From Pararge aegeria (taxonomy: Eukaryota; Arthropoda; Insecta; Lepidoptera; Nymphalidae): a stretch of DNA of 64,000 bases. Position numbers and translations under genes: made by a program. This document shows positions 13,401 through 24,100 of this stretch, one piece after another. Numbering within the stretch: the stretch's first letter is position 1; each line of letters opens with the position of its first letter. Location of the stretch: positions 10,974,001 to 11,038,000 of the forward strand of contig NC_053187.1 in the NCBI RefSeq assembly GCF_905163445.1, read 5' to 3'. Below the pieces are notes generated by a model. It did no database searches. It was given only the letters and a program-made list of their open reading frames with translations, and was not told where the DNA came from.

Positions 13401-15013
13401 TATGATGTAACAAAACTGGTAAAATCAAGGGAGGGGCTAAAAGAACTAGCTCAAAAAAGAGGAGTGAAACTCACTTACATGCCTATAATAATTAAAGCTG
13501 CTTCTCAAAGTCTCCTAACCTACCCAGTGCTAAACAGCAGCCTCGACAGCTCTAATGAAAACCTTATTTATAAAGCCAGTCATAATATTGGTGTAGCCAT
13601 GGACACGCCAAATGGTTTAGTAGTACCAGTAATCAGGGTGAGTAAAATAATGTTCTTGCCACACGCAAAGTATACGATAATTATTGTGATTATTAATAAC
13701 AAGAAACCTGCTCCGTTTTCACTGCAAGTCTTTTCACCCTTCGGGTTGATATATAGCAAATGACACTCACAAATACCCACCCAGAGAGACATCACAATGT
13801 CCCAATTAGTTTCCCTAAGCTATATTTTTAACACACTAGCTTCTGACGGCGACTTCGTCTGCGTGGACTTCTGAATTTGGTCTAAGGCTTCGCTCGCTAA
13901 CAAACTAATTTAATCCTAGCACGGGAACTATTTCAGAGATCGGTATAGAAAGTACATTTCCTTTTCCATAGCATAGGTGACATAGCAATTTTCAAAGCTG
14001 TCTGCCTGCGCCTTAGCTCGTAAACAATTTTCAATTTTCCCTCGGGAACTAATTAAGAAATCGGGATAAAAGGTAGTCTATATTATTCTCCATGTCAAAG
14101 GCTACATAATTGTAATTTTTGCTACATGCAAGCCAAATTTCATCCAAATCCGTTCTGCCGTTTTTGCGTGATTGAGTAACAAACATCCACACTTTCACAT
14201 TTATAATATTAGTAGAATAATTTATAACACATAATTAAACAAAATAAATAAAATTAAATATATTATAAATAAAATTAATAATAAATTGCGAACTACAAAA
14301 AATAAATGTAATTTTCTTACGAGCTAAAGCGATTGGGTGTGATATAAATATTATTAGTAATAATTATATTAGTAAGTATAGATAGTAACTTAAAAAATAC
14401 GAAAATAATTTTATTTCAGAACGTGCAAAGAAAAAGTATATTTGAAATAGCAATTGAACTGAATTCTCTGCAAGAAAAAGGATTGAAAGGTCAACTTGGA
14501 CTATCCGACTTAACGGGTGGAACGTTTACAATATCTAATATTGGCATTGTAAGTATTGTTTCATTTATGTCAATAACCCGTGATTTTGTTAATTTATTTA
14601 AGTGCTAGTAAGTGGAGTGACAAAATTTATGTTTAATATTTCAGATAGGAGGTACTTACACAAAGCCAATTATACTGCCTCCACAAGTGTCCATAGGAGC
14701 TTTAGGAAAAATACAGGTTAATGTTACTATATTGAATTTGAAATGTGCTTTTAATTTTTTTGTTACGTACGTTAATAAGCTAATCCGAGTACGATCTGAG
14801 TATGATAGGACTTAAGTTAAATAATATTTGGCATAATTTATTTTGCAGGTTTTGCCAAGGTTCGACTCAGAAGGCAATGTGGTAAAAGCTCATATCTTAT
14901 CAGTGAGCTGGTCAGCGGACCATAGGGTCATCGACGGCGTCACTATGGCCCGATTCTCAAACCAGCTAAAAGAATACCTTGAAGACCCACAGAAGCTAAT
15001 TTTAGATCTGTAA
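10492..15013 (+). CDS. Dbt: Lipoamide acyltransferase (E2) of branched-chain alpha-keto acid dehydrogenase complex
   Basis: E2 core of the mitochondrial matrix complex that oxidises the keto acids of Leu, Ile and Val; it transfers the acyl group from lipoyl-lysine to CoA. Nine exons: 10492-10563, 11722-11885, 12187-12374, 12540-12664, 12738-12977, 13371-13637, 14420-14548, 14645-14716 and 14849-15013. All junctions are GT/AG and in frame, giving 473 residues (human DBT is about 480). Residues 1 to about 55 form a basic mitochondrial presequence. The lipoyl domain begins at Phe62-Lys-Leu-Ser-Asp-Ile-Gly-Glu-Gly, with the lipoylated lysine at about 100 in Val-Gln-Ser-Asp-Lys-Ala. The E1/E3-binding domain is at about 169-208. 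The catalytic domain fills the rest, with Asp-His-Arg-Val-Ile-Asp-Gly at 443-449 (catalytic His444 and Asp448). Two ATGs are adjacent at the start. The Ser-Asp-Lys-Ala and Asp-His-Arg signatures favour Dbt over pyruvate or oxoglutarate E2. Confidence 0.96.
13840..14218 (+). mobile_element. Truncated non-LTR-type repeat in Dbt intron 6
   Basis: Begins near 'gcgacttcgtctgcgtgg' and ends with 'acatttataatattagtag', the same edges as the copy at 40366-40820. The interior includes 'aatccgttctgccgtttttg', typical of a very abundant lepidopteran retroposon. It is intronic and non-coding. Class assignment (RTE-like LINE tail or SINE) is from general familiarity. Confidence 0.6.
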
Positions 15014-15139
15014 AAGTCATGTTTGCATTTTTATTAGAATATTAATTTATACAAATGTTTTTATTAAAATTAACTGATCTTTTAAACAGAATTTATATAT
15101 TTATTTATGCAAGAGTATAAAAATTAATTCTTAAAAATG

Positions 15140-18100
15140 TTATCGTCGCAAAACTTCGAAACGGGTGACTTTGAAATAAGCTATTGTCCACTCAGGTATG
15201 CAATGCGGGGTGTATTCGCGATGAAAACGCGCAAATATCTCTGTAAATAGCAGGGCATCAATATTATTTATTGGTGTCCATTTCAATGCTAGAAATGCCA
15301 TATCCACGTCGCAGAATTTTTTATCTGAAACATTCAACATTTGATCAATACAATTGAAATTTCCAAATTACTGCTACTTAAAATAAAACAAGCTAATCAA
15401 TAATTGGACGTAACATTAGTAACGAAAAATTGAGCTAAAGTGACGTAGGTCCTTTTAGAAATCATTTCAATAATTTCAGCAAATATGAGCGTCAATTCTC
15501 AAGTCATAATTTATGTATTCATTATTCTCACCGTAGTAGTAAATTCAAATTCAACAATTCTTTATTCATGTAGGCCTAGTACAGGTACTTAGAAAGCGTA
15601 CATATGTACCTACATAATAATTGTGAGGTGATGGTGCTAACTTTAATGGAAAACAAACTGTTTCGTTGGTCTTGTGGTTAATATATTCAACTACGGGTCA
15701 CAAGGTCCATAGTTAGATTTCCGGTTTGGGCCAAGAATAACTATAACTGGTTTTTTTTATTAAAAATCATTCCAGTCCAGAGTTCGGAATGTACCAAGGA
15801 GAGTACTCCAAATGTGTGGTAATAATCATTGAAGACAACTCGCAACCGCTTTCGACCATCAAGTTTTATGCTCTTAAACCCTCTATGATAGGCCTGTGCC
15901 CAACAGTGGGACGTTAGATAAGCTGATGATGAATATAAAAATGAATGAAGAAAAACCTTGGGGTCCAAATGGAATGCATACAATTGATTGCCACGTTCTC
16001 GCTTAACTGAATCTAATTAAAAATTGAAGATAATTACGATTATGCCTTTATGGAAAGCAACTATAAAGTAACAAAAAAAAACCAAGAATGATATCGATAT
16101 TATAAATAAACTCTGGGGCCGCCATTGCACTATTATCGTAATAAGCTTATTACGTTTATTAGATAATTATAAATCAAACAAATTTACATCATTTTATTGT
16201 AGTATCTTTTTATATTTTAAAGATATAATTACATTGACAAGTTGACTTATATCTTATCTACGAATCACTACTGCAATTGATTTAAAGTTACCCTGCACAG
16301 TCTTTCGCCCCAAACATACATGCTTAGGTATAAACAAATTTTACTTGACTGCGTGAACAATAATTAAAAATACAAAAGCCACACTAATTACAAAAAATAA
16401 CGAAAATGACTAAAGTTATTACCTATATATAATATTAGAGAAAGCCCCCTTTGCTCTATCAAAAAAAACTATTGAAACACTATTAAAGCAATCGATGAAA
16501 CATTTGCTTTACACACATATTTTTATACATATTTTGCTCACAGAATATCTGTCAGTTTGATTTCGATATCCTGTTTGACCGTATTGGATAGAAGCGGGCG
16601 TTACTCGAAAATCCATGATATATTATGAAAATTAAGCTTAATTTGATATACTCCACGTAAAGCAGGATTAATTTTCATAATACTGTTTGACGTAGACACT
16701 TTGCCCCAGCTTTTCCATTTTTAATGCTATTATTTACTTTTACACAAATACCTACTAAAAATAATGAGCACTAAGTTAAATTTATTCTGTAAACACATAC
16801 CAGCTATCCTTATAAAATAAACTTTTCGTGGTGATGAGATTTGTATGTCATCTCGGTTAAGGGCTAGTAACACTCTTTGTTTATCACTCCAATTTCGATC
16901 TATTTCACGGAGTAGACTTTGTCGAGCTGCCTTCGTAAGTAGCCCGTTTAATTCATGTAACTGACCACCACTTATTACTTCAGTCACCCGAGATATTGCC
17001 TGAAATATTTTAATCCTAGTATATTATAATCCTATAATCCTATAGCTGATTAACCTCTTGTTTCATCATCATCTTCAGTCTATTAATGTCCCACTGCTGG
17101 GCTCTAGCCTGTTATAAGTTTAGACCAAGGATAGGCACACCATGTTGTTCCAATGCGATAAAGAAATCCCCAACACAATGTTTTGACTGACCCGAGAATC
17201 TAACTCGGGTCCTCGTATTCCGTATCTAGCTGAACAAACGCGACAAGGCAGTAAATACATCATCACTATCATCATCATGTCAACTAATTGACGTCCACTG
17301 CTGGACATAGGTCTTTTATAGGGAGTTCCACAATCCACGGTCCTGGGCCGCTTGCCTCCGAGCGTCTAGCCTGATGTCATTCGTCCACCTCGTTGGGGGG
17401 CGACCTACGCTGCGTTTATAGGTGCGGGGTTGCCATTCCAGCACCTTAAGACCCCCAACGTCCATCGGTTCTCCGAGCTATGTGCCCTGCCCATTGCCAC
17501 TTCAGCTTCGCGACTCGCTGAGCTATGTCGGTAACTCTAGTTCTGCTACGGATCTCCTCATTTTTGATTTGATCACGTAGAGATACTCCTAGCATAGCTC
17601 TCTCTATCGCCGCTCACTACCTTCTTATGAGGCAGTGAATAAAAGGATTTTAAAAAAAGAACTTTCTTACTCTATTTAAAAATTAAATTGTTGTATTTAA
17701 GGATTTTTTTAATTTTTACCTGCTTAGTACCCAATTTGAATTCCTTTTCTTCAAATGTAGGATCCCAGACATGCCTGAGTACACTGAAATCAATCTTGAT
17801 CATCAACCAAGTTAATGGATTTTGTACTAATATAAGCTTTGGGATCCGTCTCTTTCGTTTCTTAGGCGACTCATTGTCACGACGGCGGAACATTAAAGTT
17901 CTTGAAAAAGTGTTCAGTAAATCTACGTGACGCTGGGAACTGTGTGTTTTGGCGTCATCGTTTAAGCATCTTCTAGGTTTAAGTGCACGAAAATTTGACG
18001 AAAACTCTTGTTGGATTGATGCTATACTTCGTTTACAAACAATTTGGCATGTTAAAGTATTTGGAGTTCTTGATTGGCTGTAAATAGTATGACATTTTGC

Positions 18101-18175
18101 CTTGCCGATGAAATTAGCCCGTCGCGTTGCAAATGGCCAGCACGCCTTGACAATGTTTTTTGTAGTGCCGATCAT
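15140..18175 (-). CDS. Maip1: m-AAA protease-interacting protein 1 (Tim44-like mitochondrial protein)
   Basis: In mammals MAIP1 (C2orf47) binds the AFG3L2 m-AAA protease at the matrix face of the inner membrane and guides EMRE processing. Three exons: 17720-18175, 16801-16999 and 15140-15324, with phases 0 and 1. They join to 279 residues (human about 290). The N-terminal third is basic and Arg/Ser-rich, as expected of a matrix-targeting presequence. A Lys-Lys-Arg-Lys-Arg-Arg patch leads to Asn-Pro-Leu-Thr-Trp-Leu at 119-124, a hallmark I recognise in this family. The last exon has His-Arg-Glu-Tyr-Thr and Pro-Glu-Trp-Thr-Ile-Ala, matching the C-terminal signature. The start at 18175 follows directly after 'aaattacag', so a spliced leader is likely; the frame stays open to an ATG at 18208, which would add 11 residues. 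Convergent with Dbt. Both introns carry repeats. Confidence 0.88.
15662..15935 (+). mobile_element. tRNA-derived SINE, family B, in Maip1 intron 2
   Basis: Starts with 'ttggtcttgtggttaatata' and a degenerate B-box region, continues through the 'gggccaagaa' and 'agtccagagttcgg' blocks shared with the copy at 33388-33690, and ends in 'cagtgggacgttagataagctgatgatgaat'-type sequence. Diverged, so old. Confidence 0.65.
16620..16682. repeat. Dispersed repeat with internal inverted arms
   Basis: 'attatgaaaattaa' at the left and 'ttaattttcataat' at the right form 14-bp inverted arms around 'gcttaatttgatatactcca'. The same core (gaaaattaagcttaattt) recurs at 18501-18521, and partial versions occur near 4750, 9160 and 63443. 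It is a dispersed family, not a unique site. Confidence 0.6.
17050..17625 (-). mobile_element. LINE 3'-end fragment in Maip1 intron 1
   Basis: On the minus strand, 17260-17600 matches the degraded C-terminal part of the retrotransposon polyprotein seen more clearly at 58555-58880: a Trp-Ala-Gly-His-Ile type segment, then the block that reads on the plus strand as 'cgtccactgctggacatagg'. Adjacent 17065-17110 carries a second tail with 'tcccactgctgggctctagc'. Frameshifts and stops show it is dead. Confidence 0.7.
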
Positions 18176-20659
18176 CTGTAATTTAAAATGTATATTAATC
18201 ATGGGCAATGATCGGTTACTCAGGCGAAACTACAAAGCTTACAGCTCTTGTTGCCTGTTTACCGTTATTATAAAAAATACTTTGGAGAGTTTGCTGAGGA
18301 ACTTCAGAAATTTGTTCCACCAGCGTCATCCTACCACAGAAGAGTGAGACGCGGTAAACTGTGGCATGCTTACGTGGTTAACATTCAGTCAACATGTACG
18401 AAGCGCTTTTCTTCCTAGTTTCTGTTGTGCAGCTGAGGTTTGAAACGATTTTCAAATTCCAGATAGAAGCCGGTGCTACTTTGCGGAACTCCATGATATA
18501 TTATGAAAATTAAGCTTAATTTGTATAACCTGAATGCCTTCAAGGCAAGAGTGAATAGGCATTTTGTAGAAAAACGCGCCCATACTTCCTAATCATTGCT
18601 TTCCATCAGACTGAATAGTCGTCAAGCTTTTACAAAAAAAACCAGCAGGTACAAGAGGAGGTAAATAGCAGTATAATAATAATAACCTCTTTTCTCTGTT
18701 TTTTCATTTTACGCCTTTGGTCGTCTGGAAGAAATCGCGATATAGCGATAAGGCCATAAAATTGTACTCTCTTGCTCTGTAACTACTTTTTTCTTTGGTG
18801 TACAGTAACAGCTGCATAGCAGGCAAGTACCTTTTTTACTACCTACCTAGCTTGTAAAAAGCCTGCTTTATTGTTAGTTCATGTGATGAATATTATGATG
18901 AAATTGTTAAAAGCCTAAGAAGGTTATTTATTACACATGCTACGATTGAGTCGTCTTAATTTAGTCAATACTGTATTCAGTAAAGTTTAATTGCATTCAG
19001 TAAGCTAGCATCCTAAATTCAGAAGCAAAGATTTCTGACTGACTAAAAAATTCAGTAACGACTAAATTGAGTCGACTTAATTCAGCCAAGTGTAATAAGA
19101 ACTTAAGCCATCTTCTTTGACACCACTATTACGAGTTAACTATTATAATTTACTGGAGCGTAACAGGTATGTTACTATAAATAAGTCATAAAATGATGGG
19201 ACATGATACTACTCGTATGAATCTGGAGATATCTTTTAAAAAAACTTACCATATCGCCATTGCAACGTCTTTGTTTATTTGACGATAAAGATTTTCCCTA
19301 CAGATGCATATTACTTGCATAATTTCTCATTTTTGTTTGTTAAAAAAACATTCTTAAACTCTAACAATTTGGCATATAAAAATGACATGAGCGGAAAGTT
19401 TAGTTTACATTCGGAAAAAATATAGTACTTTTTATTTCAGCCAACCACAACCTCTTTAGACAAAATTGTTACAATTTTGCAGTCGTTTGCCTATTGGTTA
19501 TCATGTCCGACTAAGGATATCTTGGTCATGGATTCGATACCCAGGCCAGCACACAAATGGTGGGATATCGGGTTTTACCGTCAAGAAATCCCGTTGACAT
19601 TGGCGTTGATCCAATGCCGTGCTTCTGTTGGAGCGCTACTCTAGAGGGATAAAACTCTGTATCTTCTTTTTCCTAAATAAAAGCCTGTACCAAACTGGCC
19701 CTCTTTTTACTGTTTTACTTTTAAAAGCCTGTGTCAAGACTTTTTATCCGCATAGCGTGCGTCGGGTACCACATGACGCATACAATAAAAACCCTCCAAA
19801 ATTTGTGGAAGGCAAACTGGGGGGTCGCAGGTGAGGTGAATATTTAGAGACGATTGTGAGACGAGTGGACATAATTCTAAATCTGATTCTCCAAAGGAAG
19901 ATGAATCGGTGCCCAGCAGTCTACACTAATATCCTGCTAAAGACCTCTTTGTATTTCTTGAACACTAGCCTGTGTCAAGACTATTGAACTGCATGGAGTA
20001 AGATTGGTAGCACATGATGCATGGACGGGACAGAAACCCTTAAATATCGGTGGGGTTGAAACTAGAGGGTAGCAATTGCCGAGGAACGGCACCGAAACAT
20101 GAATATTTCGGGAGTTTGGAGTTTCTTATCGCCTTCGAAAAAGAAATTTCCTTTTTCAAAACAATTAGGCGAACACAAGTCTGTAAAGCTTTTATTATGA
20201 TCACATAGGTATACATAGGACACTTATTTTGGAGTGGCACTGGCGCTTTTACAGATATATATTTGGCACTGGTATATTATAAATAAACAAGCACGGGCAG
20301 CAGCGTCTCTTGTGATGTTACTACCACCTACTGTAATCGCCAACTCGTCAGTCCAACGTGGTGATTATGGGCAAACCCTTCCATTGGTATTTATATTAGC
20401 AGTGGTCGTAAGCTATTAATTGATTGACTGGTGGTGGACATCTATCTCTGACGGGAACTGCCTTTATGTATTAACATGTATACATTTAAATGAATAATAA
20501 TAATTTAAATAATAAATATGAATTGGATTCTTTACGGTATTGATATTACCTCTACCTACCGAACGCGATACCAATCTTCGATCGTTGCAGATACCCTACA
20601 TCATCATAAAAATCAAACAAAACAAACGTTAATTACAAATTTATCTACAATTTAGGAAG
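18176..20659. other. Intergenic DNA with LINE tails and a diverged direct repeat
   Basis: 18530-18650 reads like the last codons of a LINE ORF (Asn-Ala-Phe-Lys-Ala-Arg-Val-Asn-Arg-His). 18715-18830 has 'gaaatcgcgatatagcgataaggcc', a tail shared with 50880-50910. 19480-19585 has a tRNA-like B box ('ggattcgatacccagg'). Two related blocks, about 19728-19836 and 19970-20075, share 'gcctgtgtcaagact', 'gtaccacatgacgcat'-like and 'aaaccctccaaaat'-like words, and could be a decayed pair of element ends. No gene is supported. Confidence 0.5.
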
Positions 20660-20708
20660 TATAAATAAGCGGACATTCTAGAGGTTTTCGCATTGCGTGA
20701 TAATACTG
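20660..20708 (+). promoter_or_regulatory. Candidate TATA promoter and leader exon of the first glucanase gene
   Basis: TATAAATA lies at 20660-20667. About 30 bp downstream comes 'tcgcattgcgtgataatact' and then a strong donor 'actggtaagttt' at 20708/20709. The coding exon begins just after an acceptor ('catttcag' then AGTA-ATG at 21190), so a very short leader exon at about 20690-20708 spliced to 21186 is plausible. Inference from signals only. Confidence 0.4.
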
Positions 20709-21189
20709 GTAAGTTTAATAATTGTCACATTAAAAATTTAAACAAAATAATAATTATGAGTATCTGGGATAATTTTTTGACGATTAATGAAAATCAAAGG
20801 ATCAGTTATATAGAACATACAACAATAGTAAGCACTGGTAGTTGAACCTATCAGCATGCTATTGTAGAACTGCACATTGCTGCATGCATCTACTGTGTGC
20901 ATAATATGCATGATAGCGTTGATGTAACAGTCTAGCATGCTTTAGCATACCTCCAATTGGGGTTCAATTCCTTCCTGAATGCTTTGTTGTAAGACACGCA
21001 TGATGGAGGACAGAACTCTTTCAATAGAAAAAGCAAATTGTTTGAAAACAGTGCAATAGTTTATGCAAAATTTTGTTCTGAATAACACATGGAAGTCAGA
21101 AAAACGGAACCCTTATAGAATAACGTAGTTGTCAGCTGAGAGACGGAGAGTAGTGAGTAGTGTAATATTTCTAAGGTCATTTCAGAGTA

Positions 21190-24100
21190 ATGTGGTCGTT
21201 AGTAGTGGGTGTGGCGGCGCTGGCCTCCGTGGCAACAGCCTGCAGGCAAACTGTGACCACAGTAAGCGGGACCCATGCCCCGGCCCGCGTTTGTGGTGGA
21301 GACCTAATATTCTCCGATGAATTCAATACGTTTGACCTAGAGAAGTGGCAACATGAGCTCACATTAGCTGGTGGCGGTGTAAGTTAACACAATTGTTTAT
21401 TTACTTTAAGTTTTGTGATATGAATATCCGTGATAGCCGTGTCGACAAGCCGTAATAGCGTTGTTAGTACTTTAGCTTCACTTTCAAGTTTCGTGGGGAA
21501 CTGTGTTTAATCATGCCGCACCTCTAACTTAGCGGAGTTATGTGCGTTTTATAAAATTATAATATGATTTAAAGAAAGCTGCTTTGCTAAATTCTTCACA
21601 ATGTTCTGTGCGAAGTCGATTCGCACTTGGCCAGCGTAATGGGTAAACCCTTCTCATTCTTAAAGAAGATAATTATGTAGACTAAGTATGATAAAAAATG
21701 ATAGTTTAAGGATAATTAGTTCATTGGTCTAGTGGTAAGCACGTTTGTCAATGGATTACGTGGTCCTGAGATCGAATATCTCGTTTTAAAATAAAAAAAA
21801 TTTAATTTTCTCGTTTTAATTGTTAATAGATGTTTGGTCGGGTTTTTCTCCTCGGGGTAAAGTAGCTGTACTTTAAACTTCAATATTTTTACAGAACTGG
21901 GAATTCCAATACTACGATAACAATCGCACCAACTCCTTCACGGAAAACGGAGTTCTGTTCCTTAGGCCTTCGTTGACCTCTGATCAGTTCGGATCAGTGT
22001 TCCTGAGAAGTGGCCGCCTCAATATCGAGGGTGGCCAACCCGCTGATAGGTTAGAGTTGCTTCTATCTCTTATTTAATTTACGTGATATGTATTATCTCA
22101 TTTATTTATATTTCCGCAGGCAAATTTTTATCAAAGTAAAAAAAAAAAAATTGTCAACTTGGCACCATTTAGATAATGGCTAAACGCTTAATAGTTAACG
22201 ATGCCGATTCTGTTATACACACATCGAAAAAAATAGTGTTATACACATATAGCTACAGGTAACTTTGTGAACTCTAATTTTTGTCAAACATGGCAATATT
22301 GTCTAAAAAAAAGTTAAGTTGTTTCGTTCATTTCCAATAGCTATAGTGGTGCCAATTGTGTTGTACACAGATATCTTAATAAAACTGTGAAGAGTTAAAC
22401 ATACGGATATCGTTTTCTACGGGGAACTTTGTAAAAGGCTATCCCTACATTTATACCTGTGAATTTGATTTAGCTTAGAGATTTATGTATTAACAGAATT
22501 GGCACAATTAGGCGTAATACGCAGCGCACGCTATGGGGTCTATGTTCCGGTAATAGTTCAATCATAGTTTGAAAGTTTTACCTTCATGGTTAAATCTGCT
22601 TACAAACTCTTAGAAAGTTTGATAATCAACGTCAATGTCCATGTTTCAGCTCCGTAGTCATGTCTAGTAGACATCCTACGGAGAGATCTAAAACTTAAGC
22701 ATTTCTTATATTAGTATATAAATACATTAAACATATTATTGTATCTTATAACAATTACAGGTGTACCAACCCTCAGTGGTACGGATGTGAGCGTCAGGGT
22801 ACACCCAGTAACATTATCAACCCCATCAAAAGTGCCCGTATTCGTACCGTCGAGTCCTTCAGCTTCCGGTATGGTCGCGTCGAAATACGCGCTAAGATGC
22901 CAGCCGGGGATTGGCTATGGCCAGGTACCAATTATTGCTTTTATTTTAACCGTAAAAGAACAGTCGGTCGCCAGAAAAAAGACAGTCGACTTGTTGCCTT
23001 AGGCCGTGAAAAGTCACTACTCTACCGACAAAGTGGTGCTACCAAGTGAATTAGCGTTCCGTTACAATGTTGTGTAAAACGATTAGGGGACGGGTTTAAT
23101 ACAACTGCCCTACCATCTCAGACTGCATCTTCACTTACCTTAATGTGAGATTGCAGTCAAAAGTTAACTTGTAGTGGAATTTGAGAAAAATGTCTGGCCA
23201 CTTTGAAACATATGAAACCCTGCCCGTCGAAGTTGTACCTACCAACGTATTATATGATCTAGTCTTGAACTAGTAAAACGTAAGAAGAGCTGATCCGACG
23301 GCCGACCTATACCCCAACAATGTATCGAGATATGCTTGTATTGCATAGCGATAAATGCAAAACTTGTATAAGAATGTGTCTCTATGCAGGTAGTTTATTT
23401 AAAATAAATATACTACGACAATACACATCGCCATCTAGTCCCAAAGTAAGCGTAGCTTGTTTTATAGGTACTATATGGGTATATAAATACTCATAACATA
23501 TAGATAAACACCCAGACAATGAAAAACATTCATGTTCATCACACAAACATTGTCCAGTTGTGGGAATCGAACCCACGGCCTTGTCGCTGCCCAGTGCGCC
23601 AATCAGCGATCGAATATATATATATATACAGTCAAACCTGGATAAGCGAGAGTTCAAGGGAGCACAATCTCATTCTCGCTTATAGAGGTTTCTCACTAAC
23701 CCGAGTTTCTCGCTAATGCAGGTACATGGGTAGCGTTTCTCTCTTATAGAGGTACGCAGCAATAACAAGACATATATTCATGCACTTTGTAATTTTATTT
23801 TATTTAGAACTTATTTACATTTAAAAAAATCCGTGAATTTCGTTTGGGTTTCTGTTTTTGTATTTTGAATGTTTTTCTCTAACTCATAAAATTTGTCGAA
23901 TATTGCTTGCTCGACTGTCGCTTATAGAGGTATAGATAAGTAGCAGTCTCACTTACGGAGGTCCGTGAGGGAAAAACGACTCTCTCTTACAAAGGTTTCT
24001 GTTTCTCGCTAATAGAGGTTTTGGGAGCTTAAAATGACGGGCCCTGGCTATTATTCTCACTTATAGAGTTTTCTCACTTATCCAGTTCTCACTTACCCAG

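Noticed and set aside
13464..13763. Separate small gene starting inside Dbt
   Set aside because: It is Dbt exon 6 read through its donor into the intron.
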